Counted from the stretch's first letter, positions 17,061 through 25,882 are shown. The stretch is 64,000 nucleotides of DNA from Streptacidiphilus sp. P02-A3a (GCF_014084105.1 NZ_CP048289.1:8317922-8381921), one strand, 5' to 3'. Notes: generated by a model not told the origin, from the letters alone. Program-made: numbers and translations.

Positions 17061-17686
17061 TACGCAGCCCCCTGCCCGGCAGCACGCGCACGCAGCAGGG
17101 CTGCGGGAGCGACGTCCTCAAGCGGCAGTCCGCGACGGGCGGCGATCTCCTCGGGGCGCGAGAGGCCCTTCAGAGCGGCGACCGTGGCGTGCACGACGTT
17201 GATCGCGTTGTCGGAGCCCATGGACTTCGACAGGATGTCGTGGACGCCCGCGCACTCCAGCACGGCACGCACGGGACCACCGGCGATAACACCGGTACCC
17301 GGCGAGGCCGGCTTGAGCAGGACGACGCCCGCGGCCTTCTCACCCGTGATCGGGTGGGGGATGGTGCCCTGGATGCGGGGAACCTTGAAGAAGTTCTTCT
17401 TGGCTTCCTCGACACCCTTGGCAATGGCCGCGGGAACTTCCTTGGCCTTGCCGTAACCGACACCTACGGTGCCGTCACCGTCGCCCACCACGACCAGCGC
17501 GGTGAAGCTGAAGCGACGACCACCCTTGACAACCTTGGCGACACGGTTGATCGCGACAACACGTTCGACGTACGCGGTCTTCTCGACGACGGGGGCACCG
17601 TCACGACCATCCCGCTTACGGTCACGCCGCTCGCCACCGCCGGTGCCGCCGCCGGCGCCGCTACCGCGGCGCTGGGGTCCAGCCAT
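17060..17686 (-). CDS. rpsE: Ribosomal protein S5
   Basis: Small-subunit protein at the mRNA entry channel. 208 aa: a Gly/Arg-rich N-terminal extension of about 35 residues (GSGAGGGTGGGERRDRKRDG) and then the double-stranded-RNA-like S5 domain with VVKGGRRFSFTALVVVGD and the KAKEVPAAIAKGVEEAKKN helix. GSDNAINVVHATVAALKGL is the conserved end. It has a one-base overlap with rpmD and a 45-bp gap after rplR. Confidence 0.98.
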   Translation of the reverse strand: MAGPQRRGSGAGGGTGGGERRDRKRDGRDGAPVVEKTAYVERVVAINRVAKVVKGGRRFSFTALVVVGDGDGTVGVGYGKAKEVPAAIAKGVEEAKKNFFKVPRIQGTIPHPITGEKAAGVVLLKPASPGTGVIAGGPVRAVLECAGVHDILSKSMGSDNAINVVHATVAALKGLSRPEEIAARRGLPLEDVAPAALLRARAAGQGAA

Positions 17687-17731
17687 TGGATTTACCTCTC
17701 TCGTTTACGTCCGCCAGCTTGGGCGAGCGGG

Positions 17732-18115
17732 TCAGAAGTCGAGCCCGGCTTCACGGGCGGCGTCCGCCAGGGCGGCGATGCGCCCGGCGTACTGGTTGCC
17801 CGCGCGGTCGAAGACGACCGCTTCGATACCGGCAGCCTTGGCGCGCTCAGCGACCAGGGCCCCGACCTTCTTGGCCTGCTCGGTCTTGTCTCCGTCGACG
17901 CCCTTGATGGACACGTCGAGGGTGGACGCCGAAGCCAGCGTGTGGCCCGCGAGGTCGTCGATCACCTGCGCCACGATGTGGCGGTTGGACCGAGACACGA
18001 CCAGGCGCGGACGCACCGGCGTACCGGAGACGCGCTTGCGGACGCGGATGGCGCGGCGCTTGCGGGCGGCGGCCTTGTAACCGTTGCCCTTGCCGATCTT
18101 CACACCGACACTCAT
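17732..18115 (-). CDS. rplR: Ribosomal protein L18
   Basis: 5S-rRNA-binding large-subunit protein, 127 aa. Basic N-terminus (GNGYKAAARKRRAIRVRKRV), then GTPVRPRLVVSRSNRHIVAQ and the C-terminal DRAGNQYAGRIAALADAARE. It lies three bases after rplF. Confidence 0.98.
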   Translation of the reverse strand: MSVGVKIGKGNGYKAAARKRRAIRVRKRVSGTPVRPRLVVSRSNRHIVAQVIDDLAGHTLASASTLDVSIKGVDGDKTEQAKKVGALVAERAKAAGIEAVVFDRAGNQYAGRIAALADAAREAGLDF

Positions 18116-18118
18116 GGG

Positions 18119-18658
18119 TTACTTACCACTCTTTCCGACCTTGCGGCGGATGACCTCGCCGGCGTACTTGACACCCTTGGCCTTGTACGGGTCGGGCTTG
18201 CGCAGCTTGCGAATCTTCGCAGCCACCTCGCCAACCTGCTGCTTGTCGATGCCGTCCACGTGGAACTTGGTGGGCGACTCGACCACGAAGGCGATGCCTT
18301 CGGGGGCCTCGATGACGATCGGGTGGCTGTAGCCGAGCGCGAACTCCATGGAGGAGCCCTTCGCTGCGACTCGGTAGCCGACGCCGCTGATCTCAAGCGA
18401 CTTGCGGTAGCCCGCGGTCACGCCGGTGATCATGTTCGCCACCAGCGTGCGGGTCAGGCCGTGCAGGGCCTTCGACATACGCTCGTCGTTGGGGCGGGTG
18501 ACGAGCAGAGTGCCGTCCTCACCCTTGGCGATGTCGATCGGCGCGGCAACGGTGTGGTGAAGGAGACCCTTGGGGCCCTTCACCGAGACCGTGCGGCCAT
18601 CGATGGTGACGTCCACGCCGGCGGGAACCGGGATGGGCAGCCGTCCAATGCGAGACAT
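18119..18658 (-). CDS. rplF: Ribosomal protein L6
   Basis: Large-subunit protein near the factor-binding site, 179 aa. Opens SRIGRLPIPVPAGVDVTIDG; the C-terminal signature is GIDKQQVGEVAAKIRKLRKP followed by DPYKAKGVKYAGE. Gap of 23 bp after rpsH. Confidence 0.98.
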   Translation of the reverse strand: MSRIGRLPIPVPAGVDVTIDGRTVSVKGPKGLLHHTVAAPIDIAKGEDGTLLVTRPNDERMSKALHGLTRTLVANMITGVTAGYRKSLEISGVGYRVAAKGSSMEFALGYSHPIVIEAPEGIAFVVESPTKFHVDGIDKQQVGEVAAKIRKLRKPDPYKAKGVKYAGEVIRRKVGKSGK

Positions 18659-18681
18659 TGCTGTACCTCCGTTTCCCTTAG

Positions 18682-19089
18682 TTACCAGACGTAGGCGAGG
18701 ACTTCCCCACCCACGCCCTTCTTGGCTGCCTGCTGTCCGGTGAGCAGACCTGCGGACGTGGAGATGATCGCCACGCCCAGGCCGCCGAGCACCTTCGGCA
18801 TGCTGGTGGACTTGGTGTAGACCCGCAGACCCGGCTTGGAGATCCGCTTGATGCCCGCGATCGAGCGCTCACGGTTGGGGCCGAACTTGAGGTCGATGGT
18901 CAGGCGCTTGCCGACCTCGCCCTCCTTGGGCTCCTCAACCTTCCATCCCGAGATGTAGCCCTCCTGCTGGAGGATCTCGGCGATGTGGGTCTTGATCTTG
19001 CTGTGGGGCATCACGACAGCGTCGTGGTAGGCCGAGTTCGCGTTCCGCAGACGAGTCAACATGTCTGCGATCGGGTCGGTCATGGTCAT
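18682..19089 (-). CDS. rpsH: Ribosomal protein S8
   Basis: Central-domain small-subunit protein, 135 aa (133 if the second ATG is used). Starts DPIADMLTRLRNANSAYHD and ends STSAGLLTGQQAAKKGVGGE then VLAYVW. In enterobacteria S8 represses its own operon; the 232-bp gap upstream of rpsH (19090-19321) holds an inverted repeat CGTAGT / ACTACG but no recognised S8 site. Confidence 0.98.
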   Translation of the reverse strand: MTMTDPIADMLTRLRNANSAYHDAVVMPHSKIKTHIAEILQQEGYISGWKVEEPKEGEVGKRLTIDLKFGPNRERSIAGIKRISKPGLRVYTKSTSMPKVLGGLGVAIISTSAGLLTGQQAAKKGVGGEVLAYVW

Positions 19090-19321
19090 GATGGCCTGTG
19101 GCCTCTCTCACCGCGGTTTCCCGAAGCGCGCAGCCCGGGGTTGAACCAGAGCGGGCGCGGCGCGGGGACCTACGGCGTAGTTAATCAGGCACTACGTAAG
19201 ACGAATCAAGGGCGCGGGGCCCCGACCCCACTACCTTACGGGACGTCCTACGGACTTCCCAAAACGGCGGTGGGGCCGGCGGCCCTGCGGACCCGGAGGG
19301 GGCACCTCGGAGCTGCTGGGA

Positions 19322-19507
19322 CTACCAGGAGCTCTTGGTGACACCCGGCAGCTCGCCGCGGTGGGCCATCTCACGAAGGCACACGCGGCACAGGCCGAAC
19401 TTGCGGTACACGGAGTGCGGACGGCCGCAGCGCTGGCAGCGGGTGTAACCCCGGACGCCGAACTTCGGCTTGCGCTCCGCCTTCGCGATGAGGGACTTCT
19501 TAGCCAT
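19322..19507 (-). CDS. rpsZ: Ribosomal protein S14, zinc-binding type (S14Z)
   Basis: 61-aa zinc form of S14. Two Cys pairs (TRCQRCGRP and LCRVCLRE) form the zinc ribbon; the zinc-independent S14 of about 100 aa lacks them. Start at ATG 19507; a 12-residue upstream extension is not family-like. It sits 4 bases after rplE, followed by a 232-bp gap with no gene, before rpsH. Streptomycetes often carry a second, zinc-free S14 elsewhere that is induced on zinc starvation; it is not in this window. Confidence 0.97.
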   Translation of the reverse strand: MAKKSLIAKAERKPKFGVRGYTRCQRCGRPHSVYRKFGLCRVCLREMAHRGELPGVTKSSW

Positions 19508-19511
19508 GTGC

Positions 19512-20081
19512 TCAGTTCTCCTTGAACGGGAAGCCAAGGGCACGCAGCAGCGCCCGGCCCTCGTCGTCGGTCTGGGCAGTGGTGACCACGGTGATGTCCA
19601 TGCCGCGCGTGCGGTCGACCTTGTCCTGGTCGATCTCGTGGAACATGACCTGCTCGGTCAGACCGAAGGTGTAGTTGCCCTTGCCGTCGAACTGCTTCGG
19701 CGACAGACCGCGGAAGTCACGGATACGCGGCAGCGCCAGCGACACCAGACGGTCCAGGAACTCCCACATGCGGTCGCCACGCAGGGTGACGTGGGTACCG
19801 ATGGGCTGGCCCTCACGCAGCTTGAACTGCGCGATGGACTTGCGGGCCTTGGTCACGGTCGGCTTCTGACCGGTGATCGCGGTGAGGTCCTTGACCGCAC
19901 CGTCGATCAGCTTGGAGTCGCGGGCGGCGTCGCCCACACCCATGTTGACCACGACCTTGACCAGGCCGGGGATCAGCATGACGTTCTCGTAGGAGAACTG
20001 CTCCTGCAGCTGACCCTTGATCTCGGAGCGGTAGCGCTCCTTGAGACGGGGGGTCACCTTCTCAACAGAGGTGTCGGTCAT
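19512..20081 (-). CDS. rplE: Ribosomal protein L5
   Basis: 5S-rRNA-binding protein of the central protuberance, 189 aa. Typical segments: LKERYRSEIKGQLQEQFSYE, VVVNMGVGDAARDSKLIDGA, TGQKPTVTKARKSIAQFKLR and the end RGMDITVVTTAQTDDEGRAL. One-base overlap with rplX. Confidence 0.98.
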   Translation of the reverse strand: MTDTSVEKVTPRLKERYRSEIKGQLQEQFSYENVMLIPGLVKVVVNMGVGDAARDSKLIDGAVKDLTAITGQKPTVTKARKSIAQFKLREGQPIGTHVTLRGDRMWEFLDRLVSLALPRIRDFRGLSPKQFDGKGNYTFGLTEQVMFHEIDQDKVDRTRGMDITVVTTAQTDDEGRALLRALGFPFKEN

Positions 20082-20416
20082 CAGATGTCCTCACCGGTTC
20101 GCTTGGCAACGCGGATCTTGTTGCCCTCGTCATCGAAGCGGTAACCGACGCGGGTGACGACCTTCTTGCCGTCCTTCTCCACGACGAGCTGAACGTTGCT
20201 CACGTGGATCGGGGCCTCAGTGGTCACGATGCCGCCGGTCTGGGCACCACGGGCGGTCTGGCCGACCTTGGTGTGCTTCTTGACCCGGTTGACACCCTCG
20301 ACCAGGACGCGGTTCTCAGTCGGGATGGCCTGGATGACCTTCCCCTGCTTGCCCTTGTCCTTGCCGGTGATGACCTGGACCAGGTCACCCTTCTTGATCT
20401 TCATGCTGTTCGCCAT
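20081..20416 (-). CDS. rplX: Ribosomal protein L24
   Basis: Assembly-initiating large-subunit protein with a KOW fold. 111 aa from MANSMKIKKGDLVQV; the Shine-Dalgarno GGAGGTG inside the end of rplN supports this start over the internal ATG at 20404. KIKKGDLVQVITGKDKGKQG is the KOW motif. Three-base gap after rplN, one-base overlap with rplE. Confidence 0.98.
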   Translation of the reverse strand: MANSMKIKKGDLVQVITGKDKGKQGKVIQAIPTENRVLVEGVNRVKKHTKVGQTARGAQTGGIVTTEAPIHVSNVQLVVEKDGKKVVTRVGYRFDDEGNKIRVAKRTGEDI

Positions 20417-20419
20417 GGG

Positions 20420-20791
20420 TTAGAGCACCTCCGGCGCAAGCGAGATGATCTTCATGAACTTCTTGTCACGCAGCTCGCGGCCCACCGGGCCGAAGATGCG
20501 GGTTCCGCGCGGGTCACCATCGGTGTTCTTGAGGATGACGGCGGCGTTCTCGTCGAAACGGATGTAGGAACCGTCCGGACGACGGCGCTCCTTCACGGTG
20601 CGGACGATGACGGCCTTGACCACATCGCCCTTCTTCACGTTGCCACCGGGGATCGCGTCCTTGACGGTGGCGACGATGACGTCACCGATACCCGCGTAGC
20701 GTCGGCCGGAGCCACCGAGAACACGGATGCAAAGGATCTCCTTCGCACCAGTGTTGTCGGCGACACGCAGTCGCGACTCCTGCTGGATCAC
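20420..20791 (-). CDS. rplN: Ribosomal protein L14
   Basis: Large-subunit protein at the interface with the small subunit, 123 aa. Begins MIQQESRLRVADNTGAKEIL, then GGSGRRYAGIGDVIVATVKD and ends KFMKIISLAPEVL. The 106-bp gap to rpsQ upstream, with a hairpin at 20841-20865, marks the usual boundary between the S10 and spc gene groups. Confidence 0.98.
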   Translation of the reverse strand: MIQQESRLRVADNTGAKEILCIRVLGGSGRRYAGIGDVIVATVKDAIPGGNVKKGDVVKAVIVRTVKERRRPDGSYIRFDENAAVILKNTDGDPRGTRIFGPVGRELRDKKFMKIISLAPEVL

Positions 20792-20840
20792 AGCTTTCTC
20801 CTGATCGTCAACGATCGGGACCGGGCCGGCCCGCTGCTCA

Positions 20841-20865
20841 CCTGAGCGTTCCGAGGAACCTCAGG
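20841..20865 (-). other. Hairpin at the S10/spc boundary
   Basis: CCTGAG (20841-20846) pairs with CTCAGG (20860-20865), with an inner GTTC/GAAC stem. It lies in the rpsQ-rplN gap and could be an attenuator or processing site in the rplN leader. Confidence 0.45.
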
Positions 20866-20897
20866 CACATACGAGCCGCGCCCAATCGCGTTCGTTA

Positions 20898-21173
20898 CTA
20901 CTTGGCCTTCTCAAGGATCTCGACGACGCGCCAGCGCTTCGTCGCGGACAGCGGCCGGGTCTCCATGAGGAGGACACGGTCGCCGACGCCCGCGGCGTTG
21001 GCCTCGTCGTGCGCCTTCAGCTTGTTCGTACGGCGGATGACCTTGCCGTACAGCGCGTGCTTGACGCGGTCCTCGACGGCGACGACGACGGTCTTGTCCA
21101 TCTTGTCGCTGACGACCAGACCCTCACGGGTCTTGCGGAAGCCGCGTGCCTCTTCGTTCGTGTTCTCAGTCAT
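20898..21173 (-). CDS. rpsQ: Ribosomal protein S17
   Basis: Small-subunit OB-fold protein, 91 aa. GFRKTREGLVVSDKMDKTVV and YGKVIRRTNKLKAHDEANA are conserved, and the end GDRVLLMETRPLSATKRWR is diagnostic. One-base overlap with rpmC; last gene of the S10 group. Confidence 0.98.
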   Translation of the reverse strand: MTENTNEEARGFRKTREGLVVSDKMDKTVVVAVEDRVKHALYGKVIRRTNKLKAHDEANAAGVGDRVLLMETRPLSATKRWRVVEILEKAK

Positions 21174-21397
21174 CAGGCGTTCTCCACCGTCTCGATGCCC
21201 AGCTCGCGCTCGCGCATCAGGGTGTAGATCCGCGCGATCTGCTTCTTCACGAGCGGAAGCCGTCCGTGGTTGTCGAGCTGCCCGGTCGCCGCCTGGAAGC
21301 GGAGGTTGAACAGCTCCTCCTTGGCCTCACGGAGCTTCGCGACGAGTGCCTCGCCATCGAGCTCACGAAGCTCTGCAGCCTTGGTGGTGGCCGACAT
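21173..21397 (-). CDS. rpmC: Ribosomal protein L29
   Basis: Two-helix protein at the tunnel exit, 74 aa. It contains ELRELDGEALVAKLREAKEE, LFNLRFQAATGQLDNHGRLP and KKQIARIYTLMRERE. One-base overlaps with both rplP and rpsQ. Confidence 0.98.
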   Translation of the reverse strand: MSATTKAAELRELDGEALVAKLREAKEELFNLRFQAATGQLDNHGRLPLVKKQIARIYTLMRERELGIETVENA

Positions 21398-21816
21398 CAG
21401 CTCTCACCTGCCTCGCGCCGGACGATCCGGCACTTCATCGGAAGCTTGTGCGCGGCGCGGGTGAGCGCCTCGCGCGCAATCTTCTCGTTCGGGTACGACA
21501 ACTCGAACATCACGCGTCCGGGGTGCACGTTGGCAATCCACCACTCCGGCGAGCCCTTACCGGAACCCATGCGGGTCTCGGCCGGCTTCTTGGTGAGGGG
21601 ACGGTCCGGGTAGATGTTGATCCAGACCTTGCCACCGCGCTTGATGTGACGGGTGATGGAGATACGAGCGGACTCGATCTGCCGGTTCGTCACATACGCC
21701 GGGGAGACGGCCTGCAGGCCGTACTCGCCGAACGCCAGCTCGGTACCGCCCTTAGCCATGCCACGCCGCTTGGGGTGGTGCTGCTTGCGGTGCTTGACCC
21801 TGCGAGGGATCAGCAT
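21397..21816 (-). CDS. rplP: Ribosomal protein L16
   Basis: Large-subunit protein near the A and P sites, 139 aa. MLIPRRVKHRKQHHPKRRG, the conserved GGKVWINIYPDRPLTKKPAE, RMGSGKGSPEWWIA and the end AHKLPMKCRIVRRE. Gap of 4 bases after rpsC. Confidence 0.98.
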   Translation of the reverse strand: MLIPRRVKHRKQHHPKRRGMAKGGTELAFGEYGLQAVSPAYVTNRQIESARISITRHIKRGGKVWINIYPDRPLTKKPAETRMGSGKGSPEWWIANVHPGRVMFELSYPNEKIAREALTRAAHKLPMKCRIVRREAGES

Positions 21817-21820
21817 GGGG

Positions 21821-22660
21821 TCAGGCCTCCGTTCCAGTGTCGTTCGAGGGAGCAGCCTCGACCGCGGCCTCGGTCACCGCGGCCGGAGCCTCGGTGCCGG
21901 GACGACGGCCACGGCCACCGCGCTCGCCACCGGCGGGGCGCTCGCCACCGCGACGGGGGCGCTCGCCCGGGCCACCCGCGCGGGGCGGACGGTTGCCGGC
22001 CTTGGCGGCGGCGTTGTCGGCACGGACCTCGGCGATGTTCTTGACGTCGCCCTTGTAGATCCAGACCTTCACGCCGATGCGGCCGAAGGTGGTCTTGGCC
22101 TCGAAGAAGCCGTAGTCCACGTTGGCGCGCAGGGTGTGCAGGGGCACGCGGCCCTCGCGGTAGAACTCCGAGCGGGACATCTCAGCGCCGCCGAGACGAC
22201 CGGAGCACTGGATCTTGATGCCCTTGGCGCCGGACTTCATCGTGCCCTGCATGCTCTTACGCATGGCGCGACGGAAGGAGACGCGGGAGGACAGCTGCTC
22301 CGCGACGCCCTGAGCCACGAGCTGGGCGTCCAGCTCGGGGTTCTTGACCTCAAGGATGTTCAGCTGGACCTGCTTGCCGGTCAGCTTCTCAAGGTCGCCG
22401 CGGATGCGGTCGGCCTCGGTGCCGCGACGGCCGATGACGATGCCGGGACGAGCGGTGTGGATGTCCACCCGCACGCGGTCACGGGTGCGCTCGATCTCAA
22501 CCTTCGAGATGCCGGCGCGCTCCATGCCGGACGTCATCATCCGACGGATGGCGACGTCTTCCTTGACGTAGTCCTTGTACAGCTTGTCGGCGTACCAGCG
22601 GGACTTGAAGTCCGTGGTGATGCCGAGGCGGAACCCGTGCGGGTTTACCTTCTGGCCCAT
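21821..22660 (-). CDS. rpsC: Ribosomal protein S3
   Basis: Small-subunit protein lining the mRNA entry tunnel. 279 aa: GQKVNPHGFRLGITTDFKS at the start, KH-domain GRRGTEADRIRGDLEKLTGK, then the S3 C-terminal domain with GRLGGAEMSRSEFYREGRVP. An Arg/Gly-rich and Ala/Glu-rich tail of about 65 residues follows the conserved core and is typical of streptomycetes. One-base overlap with rplV. Confidence 0.98.
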   Translation of the reverse strand: MGQKVNPHGFRLGITTDFKSRWYADKLYKDYVKEDVAIRRMMTSGMERAGISKVEIERTRDRVRVDIHTARPGIVIGRRGTEADRIRGDLEKLTGKQVQLNILEVKNPELDAQLVAQGVAEQLSSRVSFRRAMRKSMQGTMKSGAKGIKIQCSGRLGGAEMSRSEFYREGRVPLHTLRANVDYGFFEAKTTFGRIGVKVWIYKGDVKNIAEVRADNAAAKAGNRPPRAGGPGERPRRGGERPAGGERGGRGRRPGTEAPAAVTEAAVEAAPSNDTGTEA

Positions 22661-23007
22661 TACCGGGTCCCTTCCTTCGACGCGAGAACCACGGTGATGT
22701 GGCTCGTCCGCTTACGGATCCGGTACGCGCGGCCCTGGGCCCGCGGACGGAAACGCTTCAGGGTCGGGCCCTCGTCGACGTACGCCTCGGAGACGTACAG
22801 CGAGTCCACGTTGTTGTGGTTGTAGTTGTGCTTGGCGTTGGCAATGGCGCTGTCGAGCACCTTGCCGACCGGCACGCTTGCGGCCTGCGGAGCGAAACGC
22901 AGGACCGCCTGGGCCTCCGTGGCGTTCATGCCACGGATGAGGTCCACCACGCGGCGGGCCTTCATGGGCGTTACACGGATGTACCGTGCCGCTGCCCTGG
23001 CTTCCAT
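22660..23007 (-). CDS. rplV: Ribosomal protein L22
   Basis: Large-subunit protein with a loop reaching into the exit tunnel. 115 aa from MEARAAARYIRVTPMKARR. An ATG at 23034 in the same frame would add MTDTNKGTT; neither start has a strong Shine-Dalgarno sequence, and the shorter form fits the conserved family start. The tail RAYRIRKRTSHITVVLASKE is diagnostic. Confidence 0.95.
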   Translation of the reverse strand: MEARAAARYIRVTPMKARRVVDLIRGMNATEAQAVLRFAPQAASVPVGKVLDSAIANAKHNYNHNNVDSLYVSEAYVDEGPTLKRFRPRAQGRAYRIRKRTSHITVVLASKEGTR

Positions 23008-23053
23008 GGTTGTCCCCTTGTTGGTGTCTGTCATGGTCTTCGCTTTCCGCAGA

Positions 23054-23335
23054 TCAGCGACGACGCGACTTGCGGTCGTCCTTCTCGTGGCCGCGGAAGG
23101 TGCGGGTCGGCGCGAACTCGCCGAGCTTGTGGCCGACCATCGACTCGGTGACGAACACCGGGACGTGCTTGCGGCCGTCGTGCACCGCGAGGGTGTGACC
23201 CAGCATCGCCGGCACGATCATGGAGCGACGGGACCAGGTCTTGATGACGTTCTGGGTACCGGCTTCGTTCTGGACATCCACCTTCTTCATGAGGTGGTCG
23301 TCGACGAAGGGCCCCTTCTTGAGACTGCGCGGCAT
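23054..23335 (-). CDS. rpsS: Ribosomal protein S19
   Basis: Small-subunit head protein, 93 aa from MPRSLKKGPFVDDHLMKK. Other conserved pieces are TWSRRSMIVPAMLGHTLAVH and LGEFAPTRTFRGHEKDDRK. An upstream in-frame extension of 34 residues lies inside the end of rplB and is not translated. Gap of 11 bp after rplB. Confidence 0.98.
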   Translation of the reverse strand: MPRSLKKGPFVDDHLMKKVDVQNEAGTQNVIKTWSRRSMIVPAMLGHTLAVHDGRKHVPVFVTESMVGHKLGEFAPTRTFRGHEKDDRKSRRR

Positions 23336-23346
23336 CGAGACTGCTC

Positions 23347-24183
23347 CTAGCGCTTCTTGTTCGTCTTGCGGCGGCGGACGATGTACTTGTTGGACGCCTT
23401 CTTCGGCGAACGAGTACGACCCTCCTTCTGACCCCACGGCGAAACCGGGTGGCGACCACCGGAGGTCTTACCCTCACCACCACCGTGCGGGTGGTCGATC
23501 GGGTTCATGGCCACACCACGCACGGTCGGGCGAACGCCCTTCCAGCGCATACGGCCGGCCTTGCCCCAGTTGATGTTCGACTGCTCGGCGTTGCCGACCT
23601 CGCCGATGGTGGCGCGGCAGCGGGCGTCGACCAGGCGGACCTCGCCCGAGGGCATGCGGAGGTGGGCGTAGACGCCCTCCTTCGCGAGCAGCTGCACGGA
23701 GGAACCCGCGGAACGGGCGATCTTCGCGCCGCCGCCGGGCCGCAGCTCGATGGCGTGGATGACCGTACCGACCGGGATGTTGCGCAGCGGCAGGTTGTTG
23801 CCCGGCTTGATGTCGGCCGCGGGGCCGTTCTCAACCCGGTCGCCCTGGCCGAGCTTGGCGGGGGCGATGATGTAGCGCTTCTCGCCGTCTGCGTAGTGCA
23901 GCAGCGCGATGCGTGCGGTGCGGTTCGGGTCGTACTCGATGTGAGCGACCTTGGCCGGAACGCCGTCCTTGTCGTGACGACGGAAGTCGATGACGCGGTA
24001 CGCGCGCTTGTGGCCGCCACCCTGGTGGCGAACAGTCACACGACCGGTGTTGTTACGACCGCCCTTGCTGTGCAGGGGGCGGACCAGCGACTTCTCCGGC
24101 TCGGACCGCGTGATCTCGACGAAGTCGGCAACGCTGGAGCCACGACGGCCCGGCGTTGTCGGCTTGTACTTGCGGATGCCCAT
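23347..24183 (-). CDS. rplB: Ribosomal protein L2
   Basis: Large-subunit protein needed for peptidyl-transferase activity and subunit joining. 278 aa, the usual length. GRRGSSVADFVEITRSEPEK near the start; the RNA-binding core ends in VAMNPIDHPHGGGEGKTSGG with the conserved His, then PVSPWGQKEGRTRSPKKAS. 43 bp after rplW. Confidence 0.98.
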   Translation of the reverse strand: MGIRKYKPTTPGRRGSSVADFVEITRSEPEKSLVRPLHSKGGRNNTGRVTVRHQGGGHKRAYRVIDFRRHDKDGVPAKVAHIEYDPNRTARIALLHYADGEKRYIIAPAKLGQGDRVENGPAADIKPGNNLPLRNIPVGTVIHAIELRPGGGAKIARSAGSSVQLLAKEGVYAHLRMPSGEVRLVDARCRATIGEVGNAEQSNINWGKAGRMRWKGVRPTVRGVAMNPIDHPHGGGEGKTSGGRHPVSPWGQKEGRTRSPKKASNKYIVRRRKTNKKR

Positions 24184-24226
24184 GGCTTCTTCTGTCCTCG
24201 TCCGTTTCGGTTGTCCGACTGCGCCG

Positions 24227-24556
24227 TCAGGCGGTGGCCGGAGCCCCGAAGATGTCGATGGGCTTGCTGCCCTCTGCCAGCGTCACGATGGCGCGCTTGG
24301 TGTCCTTGCGCTTGCCGAAACCGTTCTTGGACCGCTTGCGCTTGCCCTGACGGTTGATCGTGTTGACGTTGGCGACCTTGACCGCGAAGACCGCCTCGAC
24401 GGCCTGCTTGATCTGGGTCTTGTTGGAGCCCGGCGCCACGATGAACGTGTACTTGCCCTCGTCGAGGAGCGCGTAGCTCTTCTCCGAGATGACCGGCTTG
24501 ACCAGGACGTCACGGGGGTCCGTGAACGTCTTGCTGGTGATCGTTGCGTCGCTCAT
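24227..24556 (-). CDS. rplW: Ribosomal protein L23
   Basis: Docking protein at the tunnel exit for trigger factor and SRP. 109 aa. DPRDVLVKPVISEKSYALL, YTFIVAPGSNKTQIKQAVEA and the loop GKRKRSKNGFGKRKDTKRAI. One-base overlap with rplD. Confidence 0.98.
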   Translation of the reverse strand: MSDATITSKTFTDPRDVLVKPVISEKSYALLDEGKYTFIVAPGSNKTQIKQAVEAVFAVKVANVNTINRQGKRKRSKNGFGKRKDTKRAIVTLAEGSKPIDIFGAPATA

Positions 24557-25233
24557 CAGGCGTCGCTCCCTTCGAGCTCGCTCGAAGAGGCAACGGCCTT
24601 CGCGGAGGCGGCGGGGCCGCTCACGAAGCGCTCGAAGGCGGCCTGGGTGAAGACCACATCGTCGGAGACGAGCACGTCGTAGGTGTTCAGCTGACCGGCG
24701 TCCAGGATGTGCACCTCGGGCAGGTTGCGGGCGCTCTTGATCGCCAGCTCGTCGTCGCGCTCGACCACGAGGAGGACGTTCTTGCGCTCGCTGATCTTGC
24801 CGATCAGGGTGCGGGCAGCCTTGGTGGACGGCGCCTCGCCCGCGGTCACGCCGGTGACGACGTGGATGCGGGAGTTGCGGGCCCGGTCGGAGAGGGCGCC
24901 ACGCAGAGCGGCGGCCTTCATCTTCTTGGGGGTGCGCTGCGAGTAGTCGCGCGGCACGGGGCCGTGCACGACGCCACCGCCGGCGAACTGCGGAGCGCGG
25001 GTCGAGCCCTGACGGGCGCGGCCGGTGCCCTTCTGGCGGTACGGCTTGCGGCCACCGCCGCGGACCTCGGCGCGGGTCTTCGTCTTGTGCGTGCCCTGGC
25101 GGGCCGCGGCCAGCTGGGCGACGACGACCTGGTGGATCAGCGGGATGCTGACCTTGGCGTCGAAGATCTCGGCCGGCAGCTCGACGGTGCCGACGGTCTC
25201 ACCCGCAGGGGAGAGAACGTTGATGGTGCTCAT
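24556..25233 (-). CDS. rplD: Ribosomal protein L4
   Basis: Large-subunit protein with an extended loop that lines the exit tunnel. 225 aa from MSTINVLSPAGETVG. The loop region carries TKTRAEVRGGGRKPYRQKGT and GRARQGSTRAPQFAGGGVVH. In enterobacteria L4 represses the S10 operon through a leader hairpin; the long rpsJ leader here leaves room for such control, but no homologous site is recognisable. Confidence 0.98.
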   Translation of the reverse strand: MSTINVLSPAGETVGTVELPAEIFDAKVSIPLIHQVVVAQLAAARQGTHKTKTRAEVRGGGRKPYRQKGTGRARQGSTRAPQFAGGGVVHGPVPRDYSQRTPKKMKAAALRGALSDRARNSRIHVVTGVTAGEAPSTKAARTLIGKISERKNVLLVVERDDELAIKSARNLPEVHILDAGQLNTYDVLVSDDVVFTQAAFERFVSGPAASAKAVASSSELEGSDA

Positions 25234-25237
25234 TGCT

Positions 25238-25882
25238 TCAGACCCCCTTCGCCGCGGTGCGGACCAGGATGAGGCCGCCGTTCGGACCGGGGACAGCGCC
25301 CTTGATGAGCAGCAGGCCCTTCTCCGCGTCAACGGCGTGAACGGTCAGGTTCTGGGTGGTCACGCGCTCGTGGCCCATGCGACCAGCCATGCGCATGCCC
25401 TTGAAGACGCGACCCGGGGTGGCGCAGCCACCGATCGAGCCGGGCGAGCGGTGCTTGCGCTGCACGCCGTGTCCGGCGCCGAGACCGTGGAAGTTGTGGC
25501 GCTTCATGACACCCGCGAAGCCCTTGCCCTTGCTGGTACCGGTCACGTCGACCTTGATACCGGCCTCGAACACCTCAGCGGTGATCTCCTGGCCCAGGGT
25601 GTACTCGCCGGCGTCGCTGGTGCGCAGCTCGACGAGGTGGCGACGGGGGGTGACGCCGGCCTTGGCGAAGTGACCCGCGAGGGGCTTGTTCACCTTGCGC
25701 GGGTCGATCTCGCCGAAGCCGATCTGCACGGCGTCGTAGCCGGTGCCGTCGGCGGTGTGGACCTGGGTCACGACATTCGGCCCGGCCTTGACGACGGTCA
25801 CCGGCACGATCCGGTTGTTCTCGTCCCAGACCTGGGTCATGCCGAGCTTCTCGCCCAGGATGCCCTTCATCTGCTTAGCCAT
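25238..25882 (-). CDS. rplC: Ribosomal protein L3
   Basis: Early-assembly large-subunit protein, 214 aa. KGILGEKLGMTQVWDENNRI at the start; DVTGTSKGKGFAGVMKRHNF and the glutamine-methylation-site region GHGVQRKHRSPGSIG are conserved; end PGPNGGLILVRTAAKGV. 4 bases before rplD, 15 after rpsJ. Confidence 0.98.
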   Translation of the reverse strand: MAKQMKGILGEKLGMTQVWDENNRIVPVTVVKAGPNVVTQVHTADGTGYDAVQIGFGEIDPRKVNKPLAGHFAKAGVTPRRHLVELRTSDAGEYTLGQEITAEVFEAGIKVDVTGTSKGKGFAGVMKRHNFHGLGAGHGVQRKHRSPGSIGGCATPGRVFKGMRMAGRMGHERVTTQNLTVHAVDAEKGLLLIKGAVPGPNGGLILVRTAAKGV